Part shown: positions 46,915-57,180 of the stretch, piece by piece
Layout of the letters: every line of letters starts with the position of its first letter
Numbering within the stretch: the first letter of the stretch is position 1
From: Chinchilla lanigera
Taxonomy: Eukaryota; Chordata; Mammalia; Rodentia; Chinchillidae
Assembly (NCBI RefSeq): GCF_000276665.1
Contig: NW_004955434.1
Location: 21,856,684 to 21,920,683, forward strand
Reading direction: 5' to 3'
Length of the DNA stretch: 64,000 nucleotides
Position numbers and translations under genes: made by a program
The notes under the pieces: model-generated
Told to the model about the DNA's origin: nothing
Seen by the model: only the letters and a program-made list of their open reading frames with translations
Databases searched by the model: none

Positions 46915-47380
46915 AGCCCATTATTATTTTTATTGTTGTTAGTCATTTAACAATACATAATACTGTTACCTGGTTCAAAATCCAAAGCCACGGAAGAATA
47001 CATATTGAAAAGCTTCTCATCCAAGTTTCCCATTGACTAGGCCCTTGTTCTTTTTTTGGTACTGGGACTCTATCTCAGGCCCTCGCGCTTGCCAGGCACA
47101 CACTGTACCACTGAACTGTACCCCCGGCCCAGGTGCCGGTTCTGAAGGTATCAGCATTGCCAGTCTTGGGGGCAGCATCCAAGCAGATACTTACAGGTTA
47201 CTTCCTTCTGTTTTTTTGTCTGCAGTGTATAAACATACTATGCTATACTATCCTATAGTGTAAGATAAATCTGGCACGTTGCCTTTTTCCACTTAACGAC
47301 ACGTATTGAAGAGCATTCCAAATCAGTACAAGAACTTCCTCATTTTTTCTCTTTCTCTTTAAAGACTACAGATGGTCTAT
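46915..47380 (+). mobile_element. L1M 3' UTR fragment interrupted by an ID
   Basis: Old L1 3' UTR motifs lie on both sides of an ID insertion: tacctggttcaaaatccaaa and cttctcatccaagtttccca before it; gcctttttccacttaacgac, gaagagcattccaaatcagt and tacaagaacttcctcatttt after it. Confidence 0.6.
47051..47131 (-). repeat. ID SINE, antisense copy
   Basis: The + strand reads ttggtactgggactctatct, cgcttgccaggcacacactg and ctgaactgtacccccggccc. It interrupts the L1M fragment, so it is younger than that. Confidence 0.85.
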
Positions 47381-47575
47381 ATTAGGGATGGACAGTTTTT
47401 TCCTGTCAAGGTCCAGACAGTAAATATTTCCAGCTTTGAGGTCCATGTGGTCTCTGTCACATATGTTGCTATTGCATCAGTTTTCCCCCAAAAAAGTAAA
47501 AATCATTCTCATCGCATGAGTCTTACAAAAATAGTCTCCAGGCCAGATCAGGCCTGTGGACCAGTGTCTCACCGG
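47380..47575 (+). mobile_element. hAT-type DNA transposon fossil
   Basis: Contains wording common to an old mammalian hAT non-autonomous family: gtccagacagtaaatatttc, cagctttgaggtccatgtgg, tctctgtcacatatgttgct and aggccagatcaggcctgtgg. Subfamily not determined. Confidence 0.5.
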
Positions 47576-47589
47576 AACTCCCTGACCTG

Positions 47590-48290
47590 GTCTTTTTCTA
47601 TCTGACTTGTCTCCGCCTTTGTCGAAGAGCCATGCTTCTGTTGCACATTGGGCACTGCTGCTGTGCCCCGGGGCTGAGGGGCAGAGGGCTTGAAGGTCCT
47701 TCTCAGTCCCTGCACTACTGCTCCCTCCCTTTCTCCGGCCTGGTGCCCACCCCGTCACATCCTCCCTCAGCTCCTGCAGCCACTTCCCTGCCTCACCCTT
47801 GCGATGAACCACGTTTTCCTCCACACCTGTGCTCTGCACCGTGACCCTATGAAACTTCTGCGAGTGTCAGTCTCATGTGGGCACGTCCAGAAGGAAGTCA
47901 CGTCCCTGTCATGTGCGCCAGGTGTGCCAGCTCTGCCTGGCCTTCTTTCCAGCTGGTGCCACCACACTTGCTATTTTTGTCGCCCTCCCACCCCCACTCC
48001 AGCCACATAAATCTTTCTGCTCTACCAAGTGGAGTCCGTCCCTACTTTGTCCCTTGGCCGGCTCCTTCACCAAGTGCACTGTCAGCTCTGAGCTTGCGCG
48101 TCTCTCCTCCCTCCTCACCACCGACCCTCTGCACGTGCCCCTTCTCCCATCGCTGCTGTGCCTTGTTCAAGGCCCCGAAGGGGTCTGCAATCATGTGGTC
48201 TCAGCCCTGGGAGAACACGGGGCATCGCTAGTACCCAGCACGTTGTCTTGCTGGACACAGATGAGCAATAAATATTTTCTGATCAGATGA
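47590..48290 (+). repeat. L2 LINE fossil
   Basis: A pyrimidine-rich stretch with L2-like order ends in an L2 tail: gggcatcgctagtacccagc, ttgctggacacagatgagca and ataaatattttctgatcag. The several open frames here are repeat-derived. Confidence 0.5.
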
Positions 48291-48439
48291 ACAACTGGAG
48301 AATTTAAGCCAGTTTGCCTTTCCTGCTGGATCTCTCCTCACTCCTCAGTTTATAGTTTTCTCTCCAGTTTTGTCATCTTTCTCATCAGTCACTAAACATG
48401 AATTTCTTTCTTAAGGCTTTACACCTTGGCACGTGTTGA

Positions 48440-48740
48440 CATTTTGGTTCTTTCTTTTCTGAGTGATAGACGCCTATTCCTCCAACAACACTCAGCTCAG
48501 ATATTACCTCTTCCGTGGAGTTTCGATACCTTTCCTAGCTAGGATTAATTTCTTCCTTGGGTGGCTCACCGAGGACTTTGTACAGACTTCTATGATCATC
48601 CTAGGTCACAGTGCTTACTGGCTGATTTATTCATATCCCGAATGCCAAATATTATGTGTATATGCTATGCTGTTTCATTTTACATACATACAATGAGCTC
48701 CTTCAGGGAAGGAGCATCTTGGGTGGGCTTTAAATGGCAA
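48440..48740 (+). repeat. L2 LINE fossil
   Basis: Contains acactcagctcagatattac, ctcttccgtggagtttcgat and acctttcctagctaggatta, the common L2 block near its 3' end, then catacaatgagctccttcag. The open frame at 48463-48696 follows the L2 coding remnant and is not a gene. Confidence 0.65.
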
Positions 48741-48764
48741 GGAAGTTCATATAGTTAGCACCTA

Positions 48765-48905
48765 GCTCTACACTAAGTGCTTCATGCATAGTATCTCATT
48801 TAACTCTCATAATAACTGCCAGGAGGCAGGTACTGCTAGAGATGAGATGAGAAATGAAACCCAGCAAGTTCGGAACCTCACCCCTGTGCATCTGGAACTC
48901 TGCGC
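48765..48905 (-). repeat. MIR SINE fossil (minus strand)
   Basis: Reverse MIR on the + strand: agtgcttcatgcatagtatc, tcatttaactctcataataa, ggaggcaggtactgctagag. Confidence 0.65.
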
Positions 48906-49559
48906 TGGGTGGGTCGGCTCTTTGAAGGCATGTTTGCTCACGGGCTCTGAGTGTGCCAGCGTGCTGCACCAATCTGCCCTGTGTTTCCACTTTGAGACCT
49001 GGGCACAGCTGCGCTCGAGGAGGGGTCAGCGGACACCATCGCTCCCCTGAGGCAAGGTCTCCCTTGTGGGGGCACAGATGTCCCTGCGCCAGCCAGACGG
49101 AGAGGCTGGTGGTGAGGCAGCCCTCTGCACACCTGTGCCCGCCCCAAGGGGAGCCAGGTGTCCTTGGGGCCTGCCTCCCACTGCCACAAGCTGCTTACCC
49201 ATGTGGGCCGAAGTGACCCTGCCAGCTTCCTCTCCCACTAAGTGCACAGAGGGACCGCAGGGCTTGCGGCAGGAGGGCTCGGGGTCTAAGGCAGAGGGGA
49301 TGAGGGCAGAGGCAGGTGTGTTTTTTATCCTTTCCTTTATATGAAGACACTTTCTTTACATGTGTGTATTGGGGTGAAGGGCCGCAGGCAACAATGGCAT
49401 GTTTTCCCTCTAAGAAGTGTAAGATTCCCTCTCCAGCGGAATATTTCCAGGCACAAAGGAGAGCAGAGTGCTGGGTGTGTTGCTGTAGTCTCATTTCTCC
49501 TTGTGTGCACCATGTAACTTTTCAGCTCCCTGGGAAAATTCTGGCAAGAGAATGGGTTT

Positions 49560-49745
49560 CAAACTTTAGGGTACTGCTACTCAAGGTGTGGGTCTTGGAT
49601 CAGCAGCACTGACCTCACTGGGAAGCCCTGTAGCATCCCAGCCCCCTGAAGACCTAACAACTCCGAATCTGATTTTTAATTTGACCTACACTCTCTGACT
49701 CTCTGGGAATTTTTAAGCACCTTTAAGTTTGAGAAGCCCTGACCT
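49560..49745 (+). mobile_element. MER5-type hAT-Charlie fossil
   Basis: Contains gctactcaaggtgtgggtct, ggatcagcagcactgacctc, ctgggaagccctgtagcatc, caactccgaatctgattttt and a terminal aagtttgagaagccctg, the full MER5 layout. Confidence 0.75.
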
Positions 49746-49839
49746 TGTGATGCCTGGTTCACTGGCTAAGGAACCACAAATCTAACATACACCACTGTAG
49801 TCCTGGCTACTTTCTGAGCAACTATGGTTCAGAGGTAGT

Positions 49840-50065
49840 GTCACAAGGTGGAGATAATCTAGGTACTATATGAGTCACTCCTGGGATCAAATCTCAGCTC
49901 TACTGCCTGTGAGCTAGGTAATACTAATTAACTCTTTCATCTCACTGAGCTCAGCATTCTCAACTATAAAATGGAGATCCCAGTGTCTATACCTACAGGT
50001 GTAGGTAGAAAGGTGGTAACATACATGAAGTAACAAATCCGTGGCATGTCGTGAATGTTAAATCT
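49840..50065 (+). repeat. MIR SINE fossil
   Basis: MIR order on the + strand: gggatcaaatctcagctcta, ctgcctgtgagctaggtaat, ctcaactataaaatggagat and aggtggtaacatacatgaag. Confidence 0.75.
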
Positions 50066-50209
50066 TAGAGGTATTATACCTACCAGGTGGAACCGCGGGT
50101 TGGGCTAGAGAGTGTTCATTCCTACCACAGGTAGAGAGAAGGTCAAAGTGTGCTGGCTGTACTTTCTCTACTATTTAACCGTGACCTTAAAGATGCGAAG
50201 AATTAGATG

Positions 50210-50395
50210 GCAGCAGCTGTCACTTTACCATACATCAAAAATCTCCTGGGATCTACCTAAAAATGCTAAAATCTACGTGCTGCTTCCCAGAGGTCTGTTT
50301 TATCAGGTGTGAGACACGGCTCAGAGATCTGCATTTTCATCCTTGGGGATCCTGATGCACAAGTCCTCTTATCTCATCTTGGAAACAGCAGCTTA
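50210..50395 (+). mobile_element. MER5-type hAT-Charlie fossil
   Basis: Contains atacatcaaaaatctcctgg, agagatctgcattttcatcc and atcctgatgcacaagtcctc, as in the 3' part of MER5-type elements. It lies 210 bases past the donor of the 50606 exon. Confidence 0.55.
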
Positions 50396-50605
50396 GAGAA
50401 TATATGAAGTCATCCGATAAATGTAGATCCTGACACAGGCCAGGCCATGGTTTGATACTGGGAAATACACACAAGAAAGAATCAAACCCTACTTGGTGTC
50501 CTCGCAGTGGCATCTGGGACTCCAAGGCGGATATAGGGTCTGTGCTGCTATTCGCTGGCATCAGTAAGAACAACAGCCCAGAAGAGCCTTGGAAAAGTGC
50601 CTTAC

Positions 50606-50724
50606 CTGGGTCTCTGCTGCTTCAATGCTGTGGGAAAGATTTCCATTCTGTACAGGTTCCGAAGCCTCGCTGGACGGTGTCATTTCAACTTCTGTGCTCG
50701 TGCTGTTCGGGAGTTCGATTTTTT
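50606..50724 (-). CDS. SLC24A2: SLC24A2 coding exon: cytosolic loop (KIELPNSTST segment)
   Basis: The 119-bp exon starts with two bases that complete a Glu codon (G|AA) left by the exon at 53858-53956. It then encodes 39 residues, starting KIELPNSTSTEVEM and ending SIEAAETQ. The region is rich in Ser, Thr and Glu and belongs to the poorly structured loop of NCKX2. The acceptor is atgtcacag, preceded by an AC-rich rather than pyrimidine-rich stretch, because a (TG)n/(AC)n tract sits at 50739-50752. The donor is GTAAGG. The exon ends on a codon boundary, so the next exon begins in phase 0. Confidence 0.94.
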
Positions 50725-50738
50725 CTGTGACATAATTT

Positions 50739-50752
50739 AAACACACACACAC
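50739..50752 (+). repeat. (AC)n tract next to an SLC24A2 acceptor
   Basis: On the minus strand it is a TG tract 15-28 bases upstream of the 50724 exon start, where a pyrimidine tract would be expected. TG repeats at this position can bind CELF and TDP-43-type factors, so a splicing effect is conceivable. Confidence 0.7.
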
Positions 50753-51129
50753 AAAGAAAACAAACAGAATCAATAGGCGGTCAAAGGACATGTTGAAAAG
50801 AACATCCAAGATGTTGGGCCAGAGGAAAAGACAGCTGTGTCTGAGAACCGGGATGGTGTTGGGCCAAATGACGGAGGACTTCTACCCTCGTTCCCCATGC
50901 CATCCAGCATGCTACGCCCACCTCCATCCCTAGCAGCACTCTGCCTCTACTCTGGTGTGGTGTCACCTATGACCCCCCATAGCTTGCCTTTTTCTGCTCT
51001 AGATAAACTAGCCACTCACACAACCAAAGCCAGACCCAGCTTCTACACTGTTGCTTACATCATGGGCCACAACCTTCCTGCAGCAGGATCTTTTGCAGTG
51101 CACCCTGGAAAGCATATTGGGTGGGGCAA

Positions 51130-51225
51130 AATGGTCCCAGGTTTAATCTGCTACTATGAGGCTATCATCTTAGGCAAGTCTCATCCTTCTTCTGTGATCC
51201 AGGCCTCTTATCTGAAATGAGTGAC
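51130..51225 (+). repeat. MIR-like fossil
   Basis: Blocks gtcccaggtttaatctgcta, ctatcatcttaggcaagtct and ccaggcctcttatctgaaat resemble MIR. Low similarity. Confidence 0.4.
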
Positions 51226-51599
51226 TCCCACTGGTTGACCTCCAATGCCCATTACATTTAGCTCTAATTCTCTCCAGCTTTGTGAGTAGGGACCTGGCCA
51301 ACCAGAAGGCAGGCTTGGCAACCTGGCCCTCCTCAAGAAGCCTGGAGAATGCCACTTAGCACATTGCACACCCGAGTGTCCTGTTGTAGGCGAGGCAAGA
51401 AGCATTTGCACAGGGAACAGAGGCCAAAGTCTGTGTCATTACTGACCAAGAGAGAGCAGCTGACCAGAATGAATGCATAGACCAGTGAGTGCAGGATCAG
51501 GATTTCCTCTGAGAGCTGAGAAGCCACTTGAGGCCATGGGTAAGGACGGACTCCGTGACACTGGGAATCAGAATGGGCCTGTGTTCACACTTGCTGTCC

Positions 51600-51770
51600 A
51601 TTTTGAGCTGTGTGGCTCTGAGGACTGCTGCCACTGCTACTAACAACAAACAACAACAGCAGCAGCAGCACCACAACAGCATGATCAAATGGCATTTCTG
51701 CAAGGGTTAAGAAAATGCAGAGAAAGCACTGAGCACAGTGCCTGGTGCAAAGAAAACAAGCAAGGAACAA
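51600..51770 (+). repeat. MIR-like fossil with a CAA/CAG tract
   Basis: A short aacaacaacagcagcag tract at 51640-51672 sits in MIR-like sequence that ends aaagcactgagcacagtgcc. The Gln/Asn-rich and Cys-rich open frames here come from the tract. Confidence 0.5.
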
Positions 51771-53857
51771 CTATCTGAATTCCCATTATAGTCCCTGCCT
51801 TCTGCTAGATGTTTTTTCAGAGCTAAGAAAGCACAGGAGATCAGGGCTCAGCTACTACAGGGATCAGCCAAGACCTCAGTGGGAGGGAAGTAAAAATGTT
51901 CCTTGGAACTTCATGCCAATTGTAATAGGCCAGGTCTTGGACTTCAGGGGAGAGCGCAGCTGGGTGGGCCATTGTGGTATTACTCGTCAGTACCACACGT
52001 GAGCAGGACCAGCTGCTCAGCTAGGGTCAGAGTGTTTTTTCCTAGCAACTTCAGAAGGACTAAACATTCCTGTGACTAGTGCCTTGGAAAATAATTCGAG
52101 AGTTACATAAAAATTGTGTTAGGAGAAGCTAAAATCTGGAAATCGGGGAAATGCTTGTGTTTATGTATTTAGTTGTAGCATATAGAGGCATACATTGATT
52201 TAAATATGGGAAGCCATAGAAACTCTGTTGTACTTTTAAAAATATTTTCAACAGTGACAGTGAACTATACGTGATGTTTTGTTGCATGTGGCAATGACAG
52301 TTGATTTTGGTATGTTTGATTTAGTTATTTAAACTAAAAAATACTAAGTGAATCAGGGAACACGAAAACCCTCTTTGGGGGAAGTGATACAATCTCAGGA
52401 TCAATCGGCCATAGCCAAACTTGATCCTAGCAATACAGCATACTGTGTACCAAAGGGAGTCAAGACATCCAAGGGCAGACGTGAACAAGAAGAAACTACC
52501 TACCAGACGAAATACCCGACTCAAGTATGCACAGCTTAGCTCATGAAGCACTTTTACATATTGTCTGAGGTCTCACCACCAAAGAAAACATGAAAATAAA
52601 TTTTGGTTTTACTTTGAAAAGCTCAGATTTTAGGTACATATTATTTTTTAATTACAAAGACACTCACAGACCCAGCAACACTGGAAAGTTCTTTGGAGTT
52701 AAGTGTCCTATCTTCCCATAGAAGATTCAATCCAAGCCAAAGATCCCCAATCAGTAGGAGGATGACTGGGACGTAACCCAAGCATCCAATCTTTAATTCA
52801 AGCTTCTTCATTCCACACAAGAGAAATAGGGAAGTGGAACAGAACACCTAAGCATCACACGCAAAACGTATCCGAGGTAATAGAATTTGTGGTGTGTCTT
52901 CACATTTTTATAATATAAAAGCCAAATATTCTCATTCTAAAAAGTGGGTCCAAGTTCATGGAAGCATAAAGAAGCACACAAAATATGCAAACCATAATCC
53001 CAAGTTCAAGATATAACCACTGGCGACATTTTATCTGTCCAGTTTTTCCTTTCATATGCAAATGAAAAAGTTTCCCTAAGACAGAAGTCAGGATGACAGA
53101 GAGGGAGAAGCTCTTCTACAGAGTGTCATGTGTTTGGAGTGCAACACTGTTGAATTTTGTCTGCAGATAATTTTAGCTACTTGGGCAATAGCTTCGTTTA
53201 TAGCATAGATCCAGATTAGGTTAAATTTAGTTTGAATTTAGAATTAGAGAGCTATGTTATAGTTACCAACAGGAGAGCAGGAACACCATGTTCCAAGTTA
53301 AAATAAAATACTGAATGTCACAATCTGGTCACACAGGAGTTCTGGAAAAGTCAGCCAAAAGAGACCTGGGTTGATACTGCTGAATTCTTAAGAAAGAAGA
53401 GGCAGGCTCAACTCACAGGGATTCTGTCACTCAGTCACCTGAGTGTACGGAATTTAGTGGGTAGGCTGTAAGCAGTGTCACAGGTACAACATCTCGTTAC
53501 CAGATAAGAATTAGAGAAAGGGGATTCTCGCCCTGGTTTGAACACTGAATGATGTGTGTGTGTGTGTCCCCTGTATGTGGAATCCTTGAAATGGAGTATT
53601 GTCTACCCATGAATGGTGATGCCTGGCTGGGAGTTGGTTAGAGCTGCTTCACTGTGCTTTGACTTCTAGTTATTAGAGCCATTCTGTGTCCACTCCTGTC
53701 GTGCCCCACTCAGGAAACAGGGACTCATTTCCTGATGTGCAGAAAAGGACAGAAAAGCTGCAGGGCTCTGCGTCTGTCCAGAGCCAGGGCTGCACACACT
53801 GGTAGGAGCTCTCTGCCCTCCGCCCCATGTTAGGGAGGGAAGTCTCTTTGTACTCAC

Positions 53858-53956
53858 CGACATGATTGGCAGCGCCGTTCTGCCGCTCGTTCTCGTCCAC
53901 TTGGCATTTCTTCTTGGCGATCTTGTGTAGAATTGAAGCCTTTTCTCTGAACCTCC
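53858..53956 (-). CDS. SLC24A2: SLC24A2 coding exon: cytosolic loop (RFREKASILHK segment)
   Basis: This 99-bp exon encodes 32 full codons, beginning RFREKASILHKIAKKK and ending NGAANHV, with two bases of a split Gly codon in front and one base of a split Glu codon behind. It is part of the large hydrophilic loop between the two membrane clusters of NCKX2. The acceptor is a pyrimidine tract ending ttgcttcag and the donor is GTGAGT. The segment is strongly basic (KIAKKK) and then acidic. The length fits family conservation. Its incoming phase needs an upstream exon ending in one leftover base. The usual upstream exon, which I recall as a 17-residue alternatively spliced segment, was not found before the window ends. 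Confidence 0.93.
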
Positions 53957-54146
53957 CTGAAGCAAGAGAAAGTTGCAGGGAGGAGACCCAGTGAGGAGAA
54001 AGATACAGGAAAAGTCTCGAGGCCGGCGGGCAGCACCGGCAGGGCAGGTGTGTGGCTTCTTCGGCTGTGTTTCTCTGGAGCAGGGACCAGGCCACACTGC
54101 CCAACCCGAGTGCGCCCCACCATGTGAAAGAATTTTCTTACCTTCC

Positions 54147-54253
54147 TGGATTCTTTAGCCCAGGTCTCCATTTGAGAACCCGAAGGTGCTGGACCATAGG
54201 TGAAAGGTGGGACTTGGAACGCTTCCCTCCCCTCCCAGTTGCTTACAAAGTAA
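54147..54253 (+). repeat. 107-bp direct duplication, copy 1
   Basis: 107 bases, starting tggattctttagcccaggtc, recur at 55142-55248 with three single-base differences that I can count. The start of copy 1 lies 14 bases above a GTAAGA on the minus strand. I recognise no known repeat in it. Confidence 0.9.
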
Positions 54254-55141
54254 ATGAAAGCATCGAGCGTCACTCAGCTCCACTCCCACTCCCGTGATCC
54301 AAAGCAGTCTAAGAAGCAGAGCTGCTCTGGAGGCACAGCCATTTGTCTGGAGTTAAACACTCATCCCAGACTGGTGTTTGGCAACGAGCTGGGAAGGAGT
54401 CAAGCCCAGGGCCCTTTGCTTCGACTTTGGTTTTCAAGCATTTATCGTAACTAACGTTGCAGTTTCTAAATGAATCCAGAACAGGCACCACAGCCTTCTA
54501 GATGAGCCAAGTCAGCTGCAATTAGAGCATCAAGGAGCAACTGATTCCATTTGGAGATTTAGGGCAAAGAATGATCAACTGAGCACAGCAAGTCATGTTG
54601 GTGATGAGACCCTTGGGAAAGGTGCTGCAAAAAATACCATTCTCAAATTAATCACTTCGAACAGCTGTGCCACAGGTGCACGGCACTCTCTCTTCTTCGT
54701 TATTGACATAATTAATGGGTAAACTCATGCAGCAAGCACAGAAAACAAGCATGCAAAGGTGCAGAGATTAGGGACACACAGCACATTTCTCTTTCTTTTT
54801 TAATCCTTGATTTTCTGCCTTGGGATCATTCAAGATACAAAAGATTTTCACTTCAAACTGACTGATTATTGCCTACCTTCAGATATGATGAGTTCCTCAA
54901 AATACCTCAGCCCCTACAATTTCCCACTGGTAGTTCCCTCTCAGCATACTGACAGGCTGTCTCATTCTGCCTTTCTAGTTAGAACCAAACCAATCCAAAC
55001 CAAACCAAACTGAACCAAGCCAAGCCAAACGGAAATGTTTCTTTTGGATGGGACACGGCATGTTGGCATGTACTTCCCCTGCTTCCTCGTGGATGTGGAT
55101 TACGGAGTATGGTCATAGTGATGACTTGGGCAGCTGCTTCA

Positions 55142-55248
55142 TGGATTCTTTAGCCCAGGTCTCCATTTGAGAACCTGAAGGTGCTGGACCACAGGTGAAA
55201 GGTGGGACTTGGAACGCTTCCCTCCCCTCCCAGTTGCTTACAAAATAA
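55142..55248 (+). repeat. 107-bp direct duplication, copy 2
   Basis: Same orientation as copy 1, 995 bases away, ending cagttgcttacaaaataa. The flanks on both sides are unrelated to those of copy 1, so this is a local or templated duplication and not part of a longer tandem array. There is no poly(A) tail or target-site duplication. Confidence 0.9.
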
Positions 55249-56757
55249 GCGACAGCCCGGCCAGCGGTGACAGAGACATAGGATGGGGTCTTTTCTGTTT
55301 AGAGCTTCACCAGCTACGAACATGGACACCTTGGTTCATGAAGGCAGCCTGTAGCATGGAAGCACCTCAGTCTAGGCAATGAATGTGCAGCTCAGAGTGT
55401 ATTCTCAGGGGGCGGGCATTACACACAGAAAACGAGCTCAGCTCATGGCTTGGACTGCACAGGGGATGAGAAAGAAGGATGAGGAGATGGGCCCGGTGGC
55501 CATCCCTGGGGAACGCTGAGGGCCAGAGCAGGGTTTGCCATCCTGGAAGGTAGGTTGAGCGTGTTTGTCTTTATTTATTCTCCAAGATAAATTATGGGAA
55601 TAAAAGGGGAAAGGGAAGAAAACCTAGACACTAGAAAAAGGAGAGGGCAAAAGGGAGCAAAGTAGGAAGGAGAAAAGAGATAAAGCACACAGGAAGGAGG
55701 AGGCAGAGGGCTGGGCTCTCTGACTGCTTGGGAGTCGCCCTGGTGGCAGAGATTGCCAGCCCCTCCCCGGCTGCCAGGTCTAGTCTTTCCTGAGGACTAG
55801 ATCTCAGAAATAAGAGTGATGCTCAGTATTCTGGGGCTGTAAGGCACAAGAAGGGTTACTTCTTGTGGAAGAAAACTTCAAGAAGTCCCTAATTATGTGC
55901 TTTTCAGTCCAGGGGAGGAAAAAGGAGGTCCTGAAAATGCATTGGAGATGCAGCTTCTGCAAACAAAATCATTCTACTGTGGTGTCAGGCTCACTCTTTG
56001 AACTCAGATCATTCTGGAGCTCTATGGATTAAAGATGATCAATATTTGCTATTTTAAAATTATATCTAAAGTAGCAATAAAGTAGGAAAGGATTCCAAAG
56101 AAGAAACAAGCTTGTAGAAATAAAACCTGAAATAATAATCCAATCCAAATAATATCCTAAAGTCATGAAACATGGTAGAGAAAATATTTGCGAGAAATCA
56201 GCTAAGCACATATTGTTTGTGGTTACAAGAAGTTTTTAGATCTTCTATGTGTGCCAGAGATAAATGATTAAAAAAGGAACCCTAAAATACATGATACAGT
56301 CAGCCACTCTTGCAGGAAGCATCCTTTTACTACAGTATGGGCCACAGACGAGGCTGGTTTTCCCCAGTTCTCCAAGGAATGACTATGTGAACAGGATAGG
56401 AAAGGATTCTAGAATTGGGATTGTGTAGGTTCTCCATTTTGCATACCAGGAAGGGTTTTCTAGGCTCTGTGCTGCTACTTTTCTCATTGTAGCAACATCT
56501 TAGGTTCTCTATGATACTGAAAAGTGGGGTCTAGTCCTGCGGGCAGCAAGGCAAAGCAGCTGCGGCTGGCTTGAGAGCTGCCTTCTCTACAGACTTCTTC
56601 AACTTCAGTTCACCCGCTTCTCTTGATCACTCTTTGTTCCCACTGAAATGACCTGGCAACCGTTTTGCACGCTAAGCGCTGACAATGGCTGCTCCATGGC
56701 CTAAAGGGATTTTCCTTTGAAGATTATTTTCTAGAAAGGTAGCGGTTGAAGACTCAC

Positions 56758-56790
56758 CTTCAGAACTCGCTTGTGCTCTTTGGGTAGAAC
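56758..56790 (-). other. Candidate 33-bp cassette exon in the upstream intron
   Basis: On the minus strand a 33-bp segment is bounded by an acceptor ending aaatttcag and a donor GTGAGTC. In the phase required by the next exon (two bases, ten codons, one base) it is open and would read STQRAQASSE ahead of the conserved Gly-Arg-Phe-Arg. Length is a multiple of three, so including or skipping it would keep the frame. NCKX2 is known for alternative splicing in this loop. I do not recognise the peptide, and short in-phase segments with fair splice sites do occur by chance. Confidence 0.3.
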
Positions 56791-57013
56791 CTGAAATTTA
56801 AGGTGTGCCCACTGTAGTCACTGGACACTCCTGGGATCACCACAGGGGAGCAATGCAAGAGGCTGTGTGCGTCTCCCAGGACAGTAGGGCAGAGGCCAGT
56901 GTAGAGCCTGTGATCTTCAAAGTGGCCCTCTGTAGCTTGGGGTGGGAAGACATGGCACCTTCAGGACCAAGCGTATGCTGGGGAGAACACCAAGTGGGGT
57001 GTGGGTGGTGGGG

Positions 57014-57180
57014 ACAGCGCAGTATTGTGGCTAAGTGGAAGTGGCTTAGAGGCAGGTAGTTCTGAGTTTGAGCCACAGCTCTTTCACTGGCTCTGCCAGG
57101 TGATTTTTGGTAAGTTCCTGCATAATTCAGAGCTTCAGATTTTTCATCTCATACATGGGGATTCCAACGGTATACCGGTT
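57014..57180 (+). repeat. MIR SINE fossil
   Basis: One of the better MIR copies: cagtattgtggctaagtgga, gtagttctgagtttgagcca, cagctctttcactggctctg, tttggtaagttcctgcataa and cagatttttcatctcataca. Confidence 0.8.

Larger units (their letters stand above)
33931..50605 (-). other. SLC24A2: SLC24A2 intron between 33787 and 50606 exons
   Basis: The largest complete intron here, 16.7 kb. It contains two L1-type 3' fragments with TSDs (35287-35536, 44949-45182), MLT1 LTRs (37709-38115, 42218-42565), a B1-ID (38594-38775), a CT microsatellite with B1-ID (42583-42866), an L1M 3' UTR piece interrupted by an ID (46915-47380), a hAT fossil (47380-47575), L2 blocks (47590-48290, 48440-48740), MIRs and two MER5-like elements. 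33940-35270, 35550-37510, 38800-42200 and 42880-44930 show nothing I can name with confidence. Confidence 0.85.
50725..53857 (-). other. SLC24A2: SLC24A2 intron between 50606 and 53858 exons
   Basis: A 3.1 kb intron with MIR-like pieces at 51130-51225 and 51600-51770, a short CAA/CAG tract at 51640-51672, and a probable L1M 3' UTR fragment around 52930-53060. 51800-52900 and 53080-53850 contain no gene or repeat I can identify. Confidence 0.85.

Noticed and set aside
53858..54104. 143-codon minus-strand open frames around the RFREK exon
   Set aside because: Only 32 codons are real exon; the rest is intron read-through.
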